Source: Rhizophagus irregularis | Taxonomy: Eukaryota > Glomeromycota > Glomeromycetes > Glomerales > Glomeraceae | DNA: 64,000 bases | Direction of reading: 5' to 3' | NCBI RefSeq assembly: GCF_026210795.1 | Contig: NC_089434.1 | Coordinates: forward strand, 3,410,001-3,474,000 | Part shown: one piece after another, positions 37,331-48,648 of the stretch | Layout: each line of letters begins with the position of its first letter | Numbering within the stretch: position 1 is the first letter of the stretch | The notes under the pieces: model-generated | Database searches by the model: none | What the model saw: the letters and a program-made list of their open reading frames with translations, nothing else | Told to the model about the DNA's origin: nothing | Translations under genes and position numbers: made by a program

Positions 37331-37765
37331 CACCTGCTAACAACTTTACTTAATCTCCAAAGGCTTGTTTCATTTAACAAAAGTACCAAAATTACGCTGT
37401 AAAGTGAAAAAATCAACCGCGCACGGCACAATAATTTCCATACAAAATATTCATACTTTGTGCTTTTGTGTGTCTAGAACTACGCCTTACTGTGCCTTAA
37501 GTTCTCAAGATATTTAATAAAAATTTAATATTTGAGTGGTTTCATATCTGCTAAACAACTTTGTCTAAGCTACCTAAACCAATTACATTTAGCTAAAGTC
37601 CTGACATTACACTACAACAAACAAATGCGACTCAATAATTTTTTTTAAAAACGGCAATATTTTCACAAAAATAATATACATGCTTGTTAAATAACTTTCT
37701 TCAAGCGCTCAAACCCTTGTTTCATTTAGCTAAAACATCCAAATTAATATTACAAAATCTATAAA
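37331..37765 (+). repeat. three degenerate tandem segments
   Basis: The phrases CTGCTAACAACTTTACTTAA, CTGCTAAACAACTTTGTCTA and CTTGTTAAATAACTTTCTTC each continue with a (C)CAAA/AACC.., GTTTCATTTAGC-like and TACNNAATCT-like string. Spacing is about 215 and 133 bp. Old and non-coding. Confidence 0.5.
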
Positions 37766-39169
37766 AAAGCGCGTTTATTGTAAATAAAAATTAATCATAC
37801 TAGCTTTATAACAATATTCTACACTTAAACTTTTCAAAAATATTTAATTTATTTTATTGTTTGAAGGATTTTTATTTTAACGTGAAAAAAGTGGAGAGGA
37901 GAGAAATAGTGAAAGTCACGTGAGAGTGGAATACAACGATGATCTCGTGCTGCTATATCTTAGGTTTCAAATATCACTTTATATGCACTTTTTACCATTT
38001 CAGTTTTAATACGATATAGTTTAGAATTTAGGTCACGCCTCTAAATTTTTAATAACAGGCAGGACGACTCCGCTAAGGGGATTGGGTTTTATAACGTTAT
38101 GTATATTTTAGCTTACCATTTGTAATGGTAATAACTAACAGGGGTTTCCCCCAGTCTATGTCTATATCATAAAATAAATAAAAAAAATATGCACTTTTTA
38201 TCTTTTAACAATTTTAAAATCTGCAAAAAAAAATGCATGATAAGGTACGGTCATCATAATCACCAGTTTATAAAATGGTAACAGCATATTTAAATTAGCC
38301 TGCCTTGCTTGATTGTTTATCATAATAATTATGCAGGTCCCCTTTGCTAATATACTAAATATGTCTTTCAAAGAGAAATTTAAAATATATATTTTATGTG
38401 TAGTTAATAAATAGAACAATATTAGTGTTCAGTCATTCAGGAATTTCTCCGTCAAGGCGTCAACTCTGCATTCGAAAGTTAAAATGAGAGGCACAGACCG
38501 CTACACAAACAATGTCCATTATATCTTACCAAAAAAAAAAATATTTTACGTTAACACTAGTACTACATTTTGGTACAAAAAATATTTGATAATGTTCGAT
38601 CAAAATACGAAAAACTTTAATAAACAAAATTACAAACAACCTTTCTTCTTTTTCTTATCTTTATTTTATTTTATCTATTTTAATTTATTTTATTTTATTC
38701 TATTCTACTTTGTTCTTTCCTAGTATTCTAAAACTTCTGCTGGGAAAGTAAAAGGTGAAATTTAGGGATATTTTTATTATCATTTTTGTTGTCAAAGGTT
38801 ATTATTAGAAAATTCTAGGTTTATTTTTTAATCCAATTAGATTTAAGAATTCTGAGTCAGTGGGAATTTGGTTAATTATTTAGTAATCGTGTGAATGAAT
38901 GTAGCATAGCCTCTAATCTGCTTACGTTATTAATTGAGCATAAATAGAAAACAAGGAAAATCCCCATTTATCTTCATTTGCCGCAGTTTGTTATCATAAA
39001 TAACAATAGTACATACAATATATATATATACACACATATACCGAAACATTATTATTATTATTTTATGCTACACTTTCATTTTTATGCGGATACTGTATAA
39101 GTATTTATATTTATATATACAAGTATTTATACTATTGACACAAGGCACAACGTCATCAGCATACAAATG
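37766..39169. other. intergenic DNA, no gene supported
   Basis: Short ORFs at 38198-38419 (minus) and 38484-38723 (plus) are low-complexity. No recognised family, TIR or RNA. Confidence 0.45.
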
Positions 39170-39640
39170 TACATACAGTACACATACATATATGCCCTAT
39201 TCGTTTTTTAAGGGTGTACTATTTTTAGTTTACGTTATCTATTGTTCTTATTATATACTTGATTTTATAAAAATCAAAGTTTTTTTTTTCCCTTTCTTTT
39301 AAAATTTAAGCCCTATAAAAAATTTTTATCCGAATATTTCCATTATTTCTCCGTGTCTTCCGTAAAAATTCCGTGAAAATGATACATTCACGGATATCCG
39401 TGTTAGCGAGATGAAAATTTCCATGATTTAAGGCTATAAATTCCATTAAAATGATACATTCACGGAAAAAACATGGAAAGATAAAACACGGATCAGATTT
39501 TTTACAGGGAAGTAATCACTTGCTATTATAGTTAATAAAGAAAAATTCGCCCCTAAAATCAAATTTCATAAAAATTCTATTAAAGCGTTATCATATTACT
39601 TTGTCAATTGTTAAAGATAATAGGCAGAATTTCATTCATG
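39170..39640 (+). repeat. dispersed repeat shared with about 48900-49110
   Basis: ATTCGTTTTTTAAGGGTG, TTTTTAGTTTACGTTAT and GCAGAATTTCATTCAT occur in the same order here and in the 3' flank of the small gene at 47965-48648. This copy is split by the MITE at 39311-39509, so it may be the displaced 3' flank of a lost family member. Confidence 0.6.
39311..39509. mobile_element. MITE, CCCTATAAAA ends, AAG duplication
   Basis: Left CCCTATAAAAAATTTTTATC; right on the other strand CCCTGTAAAAAATCTGATCC. AAG lies on both sides. Internal ATGATACATTCACGG occurs twice. Same family as 13830-14004. Confidence 0.8.
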
Positions 39641-40131
39641 CGCGAATTCCTTGTCTTTGTTCATTCTGTGTAATAATATTACCAATTAAATAATACAAAA
39701 TGGGGGATATCTAAAAAAAAATTTAAAATCATCACAAAGTATCAAACTAATTTTTTTTTTTTAAAAAAAATAGTTTATACTTTATATAGTAATTGAACAA
39801 GTGTATTTTTTTTTATTAAATATTCATTGAGACGCAGTTTGTCATACATAATAATAACTGTTAATAATAATCAATCAATCAATTAAATTAATTAAATTAT
39901 ATCTATATTACTGTATATCATAATTTTTTATTGTCCGGAAGCGAAAGCGGAGGACTATATACTGTATGTTTATGAAATGTAAACCCGATAATATCACTTA
40001 CGAGGTAGTATAAAATTTTTTGTTCCAGACTTACAACGGTTTCCGTTTCCTAGTATATATTATAAAGATTAAATTAATATTATTAAGATTAAATTAAATT
40101 AATTTTCAATAGGTCTTAATAATATTTAATA
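39510..40131. other. AT-rich spacer
   Basis: No gene or RNA recognised. Contains TCAATCAATCAATTAAATTA low-complexity sequence near 39870. Confidence 0.4.
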
Positions 40132-40295
40132 GTTATTCGGCACGAAGTGCCGAATAACTGTTATATTGGGTAAATCAAGTTTGATTGGTTGATCCGGGCT
40201 CCGCAGGAGCCCGAGATCAACTGATCAAACTTGATTCCCAATATAACAAGCTACCTTTAGGTAGCGTTAGTTATTCGGTTCGAAGTGCCGAATAA
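40132..40295. repeat. cluster of GC-rich hairpins and one larger palindrome
   Basis: Four compact hairpins: 40132-40158 (TTATTCGGCAC-gaa-GTGCCGAATAA core), 40195-40213 (CGGGCTCC-gca-GGAGCCCG), 40250-40265 (GCTACC-TTTA-GGTAGC) and 40271-40295. The second sits at the tip of a long palindrome (TGTTATATTGGG at 40159-40170 pairs with 40237-40248; TTTGAT/ATCAAA arms inside). Some stems sit in otherwise AT-only DNA. Confidence 0.85.
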
Positions 40296-40302
40296 GTGAT
40301 TT

Positions 40303-40430
40303 ATCCGGTATCCCGTGATTTGATATTGCCTGATACACGAATTTTTTTGCCTGATACACGAATTTTGCCTGATACACGATTTATTATAACCATTTTTAAT
40401 TATAAAAAATCACGTGATACCGGATATCTT
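40303..40430. repeat. inverted repeat enclosing a 3x CCTGATACACGA tandem
   Basis: Arms ATCCGGTATCCCGTGATTT and, on the other strand, ATCCGGTATCACGTGATTTT. Between them TGCCTGATACACGA occurs three times. The short ORF across it (40296-40508) is a by-product of the repeat. Confidence 0.7.
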
Positions 40431-40844
40431 ATTTTAGGTCTTGCTAATAAGATATTTTTATGTGAAAAGCCCGGTGATATTTTGCCATTTTATCACATTC
40501 AGATTTAATTTTTGCACGTGGTTATTAATAATCAAGAATAGAATAAGTTTATTTACTATTTTTTTTTCGCGTATTTAAAAATGTCTTGAAAAAAAATTTT
40601 TTTTTCTTTTTAAATATGTCGTTTATTTGAAAATTTCCCTTATTTCCCCTGGTGGTTTCTGAGTTGTGCCATATGCGATGTGTCAAGATTCATTATATGC
40701 ATCATGCTGTGAAACTTATTATTCAATAACGGACGGACGGATGAAATATATGAAAAGCGTTAAATTCACAAAAGTTTAAATACTACTTCTCATCTTCAAA
40801 AATTTTCTAATTAATTCCTTTTTATGTGATATATTTAAATATAT

Positions 40845-40979
40845 ATGTTGTGCGTCAGATGCCGATTTGACAGCTGATGTGAGTCTGGCCTAGTAATGCT
40901 GGCCAACCCACTTAAGGCATTATAATATTGGGCAATATTGGGCCGATAATGTAGGCCGGAGGCATCTGACGCACAACAT
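40845..40979. mobile_element. 135-bp MITE, perfect 19-bp TIR
   Basis: ATGTTGTGCGTCAGATGCC at 40845-40863 is perfectly inverted at 40961-40979. Non-coding. Internal GGCC-containing short palindromes. Confidence 0.85.
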
Positions 40980-41228
40980 ACAGTATATATGAGAATTTTT
41001 ATCGAAAAAAAAATAATAATTTTTTAACAGCAAAAAAAATATGTTTTTTTTCTGATTTAACGATTTTTTTTTTAGAAAAATTTCTTTTTCATTATTTGAA
41101 AGTACGGTAGAGAAGTTTTAAAATAATTCGATTCACGAAAAAAATTAAAAAAAAAAAATTTTTATTTAACGAGATTTTTATTAAAAATTTCTTTGTACAA
41201 AATATAATTCCTTTTTTTTTAAAAAAAA

Positions 41229-41516
41229 AGGAGCAACCGATCAATTACAATCTGTTAACTACCTCGATACTATCATTTCCTCTCATAACGATGTATGCAA
41301 ATAACCTTATATTTGTCAAGAGAAATTACATGAAGAACACGAACAAAAGGGACAAGAGAAACTCAGTAAAAGCTCTCCACATTCCAAACAACTATTTCAA
41401 GAAGTTGCCCAACAATCATAGCAATTTCAACGTAGAAGAAATTATAATGTTGCTACGATAATAAATATTGGAAAAATTACTTGTATTAGAAAAGGAAACA
41501 CTCCAAAGACTTTGAC
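41229..41516 (+). pseudogene. exon 1 pseudogene of the two-exon small family
   Basis: Nearly collinear with exon 1 of the gene at 47965: GGGACAAGAGAAACTCAGTA, ATAATAAATATTGGAAAAAT and CACTCCAAAGACTTT are shared. The start ATG is lost (GGAGCAACCGATCAA...), and in-frame TAA (after TGCAAA) and TAG (after CAATCA) interrupt it. No donor follows; instead the sequence turns into an inverted piece (41571-41650). The upstream GAAAGTACGGTAGA...AGTTTTAA is shared with the flank of 52843, so the promoter region was copied too. Confidence 0.8.
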
Positions 41517-41570
41517 AATAAAAAAAAATATATCTGCGAAAAGGAAAAAAAAATATTTTTTTTCCTCTTT

Positions 41571-41650
41571 CTTAAAACTTACCATTTTAAAGTCGAACGA
41601 ACATCCTGTTGATATTGATATGGATCAGTTACCTTATAAAACTAATCGAG
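41571..41650 (-). pseudogene. inverted exon 1 end of a second family member
   Basis: Read on the minus strand, ACTTTAAAATGGTAAGTTTT is the exon 1 end plus donor as in 48262-48276, preceded by a frame KVTDPYQYQQDVRSTLKW. That tail differs from the neighbouring sense pseudogene, so it comes from another member. Head-to-head pairing with 41229-41516 makes an inverted junction. Confidence 0.6.
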
Positions 41651-41708
41651 TTTCAGGGCTTAGCATTTTTAATTCAGGATCGAGATCACATAATCAAACT
41701 ATATTAAA

Positions 41709-42105
41709 ACTCCGTACGAGCCGGCTTGAGCCGAGCCGAGCCGAGTTTTAAGGTGGCTTGGCTCGAGCTTTTCGCAAATTCTATATTTTATTTGCATTTT
41801 TTAAATTTTGGCTGGAATTAAGTAATTGACATAGAAAATTCCTTTTTTGAACAATTGAGTAACGTGACATAATCATAAAAGGCAATTTTGTTGGAAATGC
41901 GTTACACACGATTCCAAAAGGAAATTTACACGTCGATCACTTAATTCTGGCCAAAATTAAAATCACGTGACACAGGCGCTGCGATAAATTTATTGATATT
42001 TTTTTTAAAAAATAAATATTTTAATATAACAGATAAACAATAAAATAAAGTTAATCCTATATTTTATTTGCGTAATGCTTAACAAATAAATAAATAAAAA
42101 ATAGA

Positions 42106-42137
<32 letters not shown>

Positions 42138-42241
42138 GAAAAAAAGTTCTAGAGCTTGCGAGCCAGCTCATAGCTCGCGAGCCAGCTCGAACGAGCTGTA
42201 TCAAAGCTCGGCTCGAGCTGGGACTGGCTCGTGCGGAGCAC
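41709..42241. mobile_element. MITE with GCTCCGCACGAGCC-type ends
   Basis: Left ACTCCGTACGAGCCGGCTTG followed by repeated AGCCG; right on the other strand GTGCTCCGCACGAGCCAGTC followed by repeated GAGCTGGCTCG. Interior AT-rich. TAAA-like flanks; exact ends uncertain. Confidence 0.75.
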
Positions 42242-42683
42242 TAAACTATATCCACTATCATATCCATCGCCTTATTTCTTGGCAACTGCGCACATGAAGT
42301 ACAAGATTTGCGGTAACATTTTTCCGCAGCAATTAAAAAATTAGAAAAATATGCAATGAACAAAAATGTACCTATAATTTATTATTGTTCCCTTTATGGA
42401 AAGGAATTTAATTATGAATTTTGATTAGTACAGGGTGTACCCAATACGCCATCTAATTTATCATTTGTGGGTAATTTGTTATCATCATAAAGGAGTTGTA
42501 CGAGATTCCAACAAAAAAAATCATACGACGTTAACGGAATTTTAATCGTTAAATATTCCTTTATATTTTATTTTAATACACTAACTATTTTAAGAATGTG
42601 GTATATAGGAGTTTAAAAAGGGTGTGGATTTGCGAAATTACACGTATGTAAAAAAATCACGCAAAGGTTTACCGGCTAGAATT
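42242..42683. other. 3' flank of the kelch gene
   Basis: On the minus strand an AATAAA lies at 42572-42567, about 110 bases past the kelch stop, a plausible polyadenylation signal. No other gene. Confidence 0.45.
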
Positions 42684-44402
42684 TTATTGGAAAAAATTAT
42701 TCCAAGATTTTTTTTCAACCACTGCAGATCTTTCTTTCAGAGTTTCTTCGGGGTATTTATTAGTTATTTCATCTCCAGGGGTTGGCATTACTTCACTTCG
42801 ATTTTTATACTGTTTGTATAAAAAGAAACTTCCGATTGTCAATGCAATACCACAAATTATACCTATTAAAGTTCCTATAGCTATGCCGGTTGTATTAATA
42901 TTAGAATGTGATAATGATTGAGGAGTAGGTAGTTGGGGAGTAGAAATTAATGATTGAGGTTCAAATTTTGTTGTCCAAACATATTCATCGTTATTACTGA
43001 TATCAAGTAATAATATATCATTCTCAGATTCTCGTGTGTATCCATACCCTTTAATATCAAATATACTTTAGTAAATTCAAATAATTTATAAAATATTAAA
43101 ATACTAAATAATTATTATATTTACCAAAAGTCACAACCATATATTTTCCAATTGTTAATGATCTATGAAAAGCACGGCTTGATGGAGGTTTTCCAGAGGT
43201 TGGCGGAGAATGCCATTTAATAGTATTTAAATTTAAAACATAAAGTGCATTTTCAGAGTACAGAACGTTCTTTGACGTAGAATTAGTGTCCCCTCCAAAA
43301 ATAATCACCCTTTGTGCATCCGGTCCTGTTGATTGTAGATTAAATTAAATATAAATTAAATATATAATATACTATTATTATATTATTTGAAATATTTACC
43401 AAGAACCGCTGAAAATGCAGCTCTTGGTGCGGGTATCGTTCCATCAACTTTCTAACATAAAACAAGAAGGTTACACGCTATTAAACTAAATTAATAATAA
43501 AAAACCAATCACTACCTTTGCCTCCCATGAACTGTTGATTGTATCATATAAGTATACCTTAAAATAATATCAAAATCATGAGTTATTGCTTAATTTATTT
43601 ATTTGATTCTATAATAATTACCTCATCTAATGGTAACCAGCTAATCGGACCAGACCCATTCGGACCACTCGGACCAAACCCACCTAGTTATAATAATAAT
43701 ATCATGAATTATGAAAAAATTCGTAATCTTTTTTAAAATCATATATTCATATTACATACCTAAATAGACAATAGTTTTGTTTGGCAAGAATACGGCACTA
43801 TAACCATCTCTTCTCCTAGGTGGATTAATTGCGCTGGATTTATTCCAGTTAAAATATATTGTATCCAAGATAAACATATCATTCACATAACCTACGGGAC
43901 TATTTCCACCAAACATATATAATAACCCATTATCATCAATTATAGGAAACATAAAATCCTTTCCGACAGGAGGGTCACCAGCTGGTTTTGGAACATACCA
44001 TGCGCTATGTTGGGCATCAAACGCATAAACTAATTCCATTGTTTGATTGCCAAAAGTTGTACCGCCATATAAGAATAACGTACTATTGTTTGCACCACCT
44101 TTAATAGCTATAGAATATCGATGCGATGGAACGACATTGCTGTTTGAGAGGTCAGTATATTTTACTTCATTAGTGCTAAAAGGAGTAGAGACATCGAAAT
44201 AAAAAAACGTTTCTTTTGGTTGGTTCCCGCTATTACGAGGAGGGATTTCTCCGCCTAATATATATAATTTATCATCAATTAATGTAGCAGTATGAGCGAG
44301 ACGTAAATCCGGTTTAGTTATTTGAGACTTTACTTCAACTAACAATTGAAGCAAAGCACCAAACGTAATAATATATATCAATGAATTGTTTAAAAAAATC
44401 AT
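42684..44402 (-). CDS. secreted kelch-repeat, single-pass membrane protein (6 exons)
   Basis: Exons, in order of reading: 44402-43760, 43683-43622, 43557-43516, 43451-43400, 43325-43125, 43048-42684. All five introns are GT-AG, 58-76 bp, and phases agree, giving 454 residues and a TAA stop. The N-terminus (MIFLNNSLIYIITFGALLQL) is a signal peptide ending near residue 26. Kelch blades follow to about residue 360, with the hallmarks LYILGGE, LFLYGGT, LYMFGGN, IVYLGG, VIIFGGD and VVTFG, and W/R residues near blade ends. A Ser/Pro linker leads to a membrane helix at about 387-411 (TGIAIGTLIGIICGIALTIG...) and a short charged cytoplasmic tail. Such proteins are probably cell-surface interaction modules; ligand unknown. 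No break seen. Confidence 0.88.
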
Positions 44403-45880
44403 TTTGTTTGAGAAAAAATATATATATACTGTATGTGTATATATATATATATAAAGACGCTCGATAAAAGAAGGAGAGTGAATAGAAGGATTTTTAAATG
44501 TATGAAATACTTTTTTTTTTTTTATCAGGTAAATTTAAAACAATAATACAAATATTCAAAACCAGCCCTGAAGGCTGTACACTTTGGTGAGTTAATTACA
44601 AAACCTTATCTCATTTCGATCATGTTAGTTAGGTTGTATCAGGTATAATGCCGATCATTACCGATTTATATTCATTAGGTATGCAATATGCACTATCGGA
44701 AATCAATATCCGATTGATCCCCTTAATTAGGTAGTTTATTAATTCTAGTCCACTACGAATTTTGTTTGGTGCTGTATCAATTTTATCAATTTTATCATAT
44801 AAAAAAATTCTTGTTATACCGAAGATTACTAGTAAAATGCAGTATACCAGTGTAAAATATATATAAAATAACTTATTATAACGAATTTTTGTTCATGACG
44901 AAGATATTTTGTGTGACATGCGTTATCCATTATATCGCCTTGCCGATCATTTGCTCCTAATCCTCTTACCCTAGCCTTATCCTAACCCTTATCCTAACTA
45001 TCAATTAATTTTTTGTTTTCTCGTCCTTACGCCAGTTTCGCATCAAAATCTGTGCTCATGAAAAAAATAGAACCCGTGTTACATTAAATTTATTCGCCGT
45101 CCAGGAGATCGATAATCGAGAAATGGTCGAAAAAGGTAAATGGATTTTTAATTAAAAGGTGATAATATAAAGGGCGTAACACATGTGACAAAATTTCCTA
45201 AACACTGATGTTAATTTAAAATTCCCGCGCATTTAAGATTACAAATTAAAAAATGGCGGGCGCACTGATTATATGCCATATATCCTGCATAATTTATAAA
45301 CTGTTATAGTTTAAATTTAATAATGATATCTGCTCTCATAAATAAATAAAAAACTTCCTCTTGGCGTTGACAAAAAAAAAAAATAAATTGTTTTTTCCTA
45401 TTCCTCAATCTTCTTTTGAACGTTCGGTTACTACGGTTATTTCTCTCTCTTTCGACCATTTTTTCCTTACAATTTTACTAGTTTTTTATTGAAGAAAATA
45501 ATCTAAATATGCATACGAAAAAAATAACAAAATTTTTACATTAGTCGCACTTTTACTTACCTCTTGCTTTAGCTATATTTATGGTATGTTTTGCTTAACT
45601 TTATAATCTTCGGTCAAGATTAAAAGCAGGTAATTTACATTTATCATTTGTCACAGATTTTCGCCGCAGTACATTGTTCTTCGATGATAAAATGTTTAAA
45701 TGTTCAAATCCTTCACTTACAACTGATGTCATATTGAAACATCACTTCTTACAAATTACGTCATTGTGTTCTCCGAATATAACTATAGAGTTAAGCTCTC
45801 GACATGTGCCCATTTTCACAGCATCCGAAATTTAATTATGGAATTTGCCTAAATTGTATTCATTAATTTATTTTGTCAGA
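44403..45880. other. kelch promoter side and intergenic DNA
   Basis: (TA)n tracts at 44416-44453 lie just upstream of the kelch ATG. The remainder has no ORF. CCTTATCCTAACCC near 44975 only loosely resembles telomere repeats. Confidence 0.4.
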
Positions 45881-46015
45881 CTAATTTTTTTTAAACAATT
45901 TACTTTCATATTTAATTTCATTTATATTATTTCTTAAACCATTATTTGCATTTTTCTCTTGGTAAGTTGGATCTTTACGTAAGAATTTTTTAATCTCTTT
46001 CCAATTCTGAGACAT
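45881..46015 (-). CDS. short ORF, FF-domain-like sequence, probable gene fragment
   Basis: ATG at 46015-46013, TAG at 45883-45881, 44 residues: MSQNWKEIKKFLRKDPTYQE then KNANNGLRNNINEIKYESKL. The W+E(I/V)KK....DP.Y pattern resembles the C-terminal FF domains of transcription-elongation regulators. The sequence before it on the same strand reads MIVQKLREEMAEYDDNMDFL then a stop in another frame. Likely a decayed fragment rather than a complete gene. Confidence 0.3.
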   Translation of the reverse strand: MSQNWKEIKKFLRKDPTYQEKNANNGLRNNINEIKYESKLFKKN

Positions 46016-47964
46016 ACTATTTCAAAAAGTCCATATTATCATCATATTCGGCCATCTCTTCTCTCAGTTTTTGAACGATCATATCAACCGATATCTCAAA
46101 AGGGAACAATCAAATAACTGGGCTCAATACAATTTTAATTTTTAATCGTTTCAAAAGAGTCCTTCGATCGACAAATTACCTTTTTTGACTCTAATTTTTT
46201 TTTTACACTAATTTCTTCTTTTTTCATTTTGACCCTATTTATCATAGTTGTAGCAGACACTGGCTATTTATTATTATTTATTATTATTCATATACAAATA
46301 AGGATATAAAAATATTGTGAAAATTGATTTTGTAATACGAATCATCAATAAATGTTTAAAATAATGTTTAGTAATATTGTGAAACCTTTCTAAAGCGAAA
46401 AGACAAATTAGGAATTAGTATGTAACACGCATTCGATTGATTACCTGTTTATAGAAAAATAACAATAAATATTTAGGGTAGAAAGTAGAAACTATGTCGG
46501 TCACGGACACACAGGACCGAATGATTGGATGAAAGTAGTGACCATTTTCACCATTTTCATCAGGGTCCTAAGGGCCTTGTGACCGATAAGGTGATAATGA
46601 TGATAATATTTATGAACGGGGTAACATTTTATGCAGGTCACGTGGTGTGAAAAATCTTGGGGAAGATTGATGCCAATCCAAGCATATGATCAAATTATAA
46701 TTAATCACTGATCGCAAAATTTTCCAATTAACATGTTCGTTTTTTTCGTTTTTGCTTATTTTAAATTGCGATCAATACGACCAAGAAATTCCACTTTTTT
46801 GTAGAACGCAAAAATCGAATCATTGATCGGGTAACACATTTCCGTCAGCCAATATTTATCAACTCAAAACGGCCTAATTATATAGCATTTTGATCATGCA
46901 TTTCCGCTTTATAAGCTTTTTTAAACTTTTCCTATAAAAATTTTCATTTACACAATCATTTTTACTTTATCTGTTATTATATCAATTATATATAATCATG
47001 CATGATCCTATTGGGCTGAACGATAACCAAAAATATTTCTTTTTTTTTATTCCTCATAACAGTATTAAGTTTTTTGGGTAGATATAAAATGTAACGTTGT
47101 TGTGTAGCCAGCCAAATGGTGCGACAAAAGTGGTGTTTTTGTTTCGTTTAATTACGATACTTCGTGAAAAATGTAAGTTTAGTTTTGTTTACACGTCTAG
47201 GAAGGATAACGCCAGGATTTTTCCTTGAATTTCCGAATTTCTCAGATAATAATTTTTTTTTCTTTTTGAGACGCGAAAAAAAGAATAAACCTTTTTTTTT
47301 TTTGGCGGTAAATTTGTTAATTTATAAACATCTTTTCGTTCATGTCTTTTTTTTAAAAAAAAATAATAAAATGATTCTAATAATCATCCAAAGTAATGAT
47401 TAGACGCGAAAAAAATTTACTTCACATTATTACGTCGTAAAAAATTTTATTTATTTATTTTTTTACCAGCCCTTGAATGTCCGATTCCCGGTGGTTGCCG
47501 CTGCCAATATTAACCTTTTTTATAATTTTATGAATTATAAGCAAAAGGAAAAATCAGATAGAAAAATAAAATAGTGAAATTTGATGATACATGTTTAATA
47601 AAGTTGAATAAAAAAAATTTTTAATATAAATACATAATCTATATACAGTAGTTTTTTTTAACAAAATTTTTTTCCTTTTGTCTTATGAATTTTTTTTTAA
47701 AAAATACAATAGAAGTTTTATAATACTTTTTTCAAATTTTTCAAAGACCTCTATCGAAAAAGTTCTCATTTTGAAGAAAAAATATATATATTCGAATATT
47801 TTTTTAGTATTTCGAGAAAAACAAACAACAAACAAGATACACTTAAAAAAACTTCTCATTATTATTTTTTTTTATAAAAAAAAAACAAATTTTTATTAAA
47901 AGCGAAAATTTGAAAAATTTCTTATACAGAAATATAATTCTTTTTTTAAAAAAATTAAAAAAAA
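46016..47964. other. intergenic DNA with one possible small MITE
   Basis: At about 46497-46601, TCGGTCAC...AGGACC is inverted as GGTCC..GTGACCGA, a possible MITE. ORFs at 47164-47403 and 47678-47899 are poly-T/poly-A driven. The last 300 bp resemble the upstream region of 52843 (AGAAGTTTTA.TACTT.TTTCAAA), so they are likely the promoter side of the next gene. Confidence 0.4.
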
Positions 47965-48648
47965 ATGGAACAGCAATCAGTCACTTACTCTGCAATCCAA
48001 ATTTTTAACTACCCCGGCCAAACTCAAAAATGGGCAAACACTAATGTTATTTCTTCTAATTATAAAGAGGTATGCAAACAACCTTGTGAAAAGAAATTAC
48101 GTGAAGAACGCGAACAAAAGGGACAAGAGAAACTCAGTAAAAGTTCTCTGCATTCCAAACAACTATCTCAGCAATCTCAACGTGGAAGAAATAACAATGT
48201 TGCTATGATAATAAATATTGGAAAAATTACTTGTGTTAGAAAAGGAAACACTCCAAAGACTTTAAAATGGTAAGTTCTAAGAAAGGAAAGGAAAAAAAAT
48301 ATTTTTTTTCGCTTCACTCTATTTTTTGGGTTATCTGTATGTAGAAATGGGGATGTGGAGAGTGAAACACACGGCAAAAAGTTAATTGGTTATTAATTAA
48401 CCTTCTTAACTACTAAGATTCAGTTTTAATTTTTGACATTTTCTATTACCTCTACTAGTTCTTTGTATCAAAGAAAAGTTATCAGCCCATCGGCTTATGT
48501 CAATCGTATCCTTCGTAAACGTAGAAATCACCGACAGCTAAGACATGTCAATAATTATACATTATTGAATCCTATCAGGCAATTATCAAGACAAAACACA
48601 AACGATCCATTTGCGAACCAAATTTTTAATGGATCCAATTTCTTCTGA
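47965..48648 (+). CDS. two-exon small basic protein, QIFNGSNFF tail
   Basis: Exon 1 47965-48269 (ATG in AAAAATGG) encodes MEQQSVTYSAIQIFNYPGQT, a charged helix KKLREEREQKGQEKL, a Ser/Gln stretch and NTPKTLK; the donor is GTAAGT at 48270. Exon 2 ends at TGA 48648 and encodes YVNRILRKRRNHRQLRH, LLNPIRQL and NDPFANQIFNGSNFF. The acceptor aligned with the 52843 gene (CAAAG, exon from 48474) would create TG-A, a stop at the junction. A phase-compatible alternative acceptor CTAG (exon from 48459) keeps the frame, giving SLYQRKVISPS before YVNR. Without splicing the frame ends TLKW-stop. So the gene is either intact through the shifted acceptor or newly truncated. Basic patch and tail are shared with the single-exon family; function unknown. 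Confidence 0.6.

Noticed and set aside
41512-41751. 79-residue ORF beginning MTIKKNISAKRK
   Set aside because: It runs through the inverted junction of two pseudogene pieces and into a MITE end, so it is accidental.
44940-45005. CCTTATCCTAACCC-like telomere resemblance
   Set aside because: Too short and irregular to call a telomeric repeat.
48177-48377. Minus-strand ORF opposite exon 1 end of the 47965 gene
   Set aside because: Shadow frame crossing the exon and intron; not conserved in the 52843 gene.
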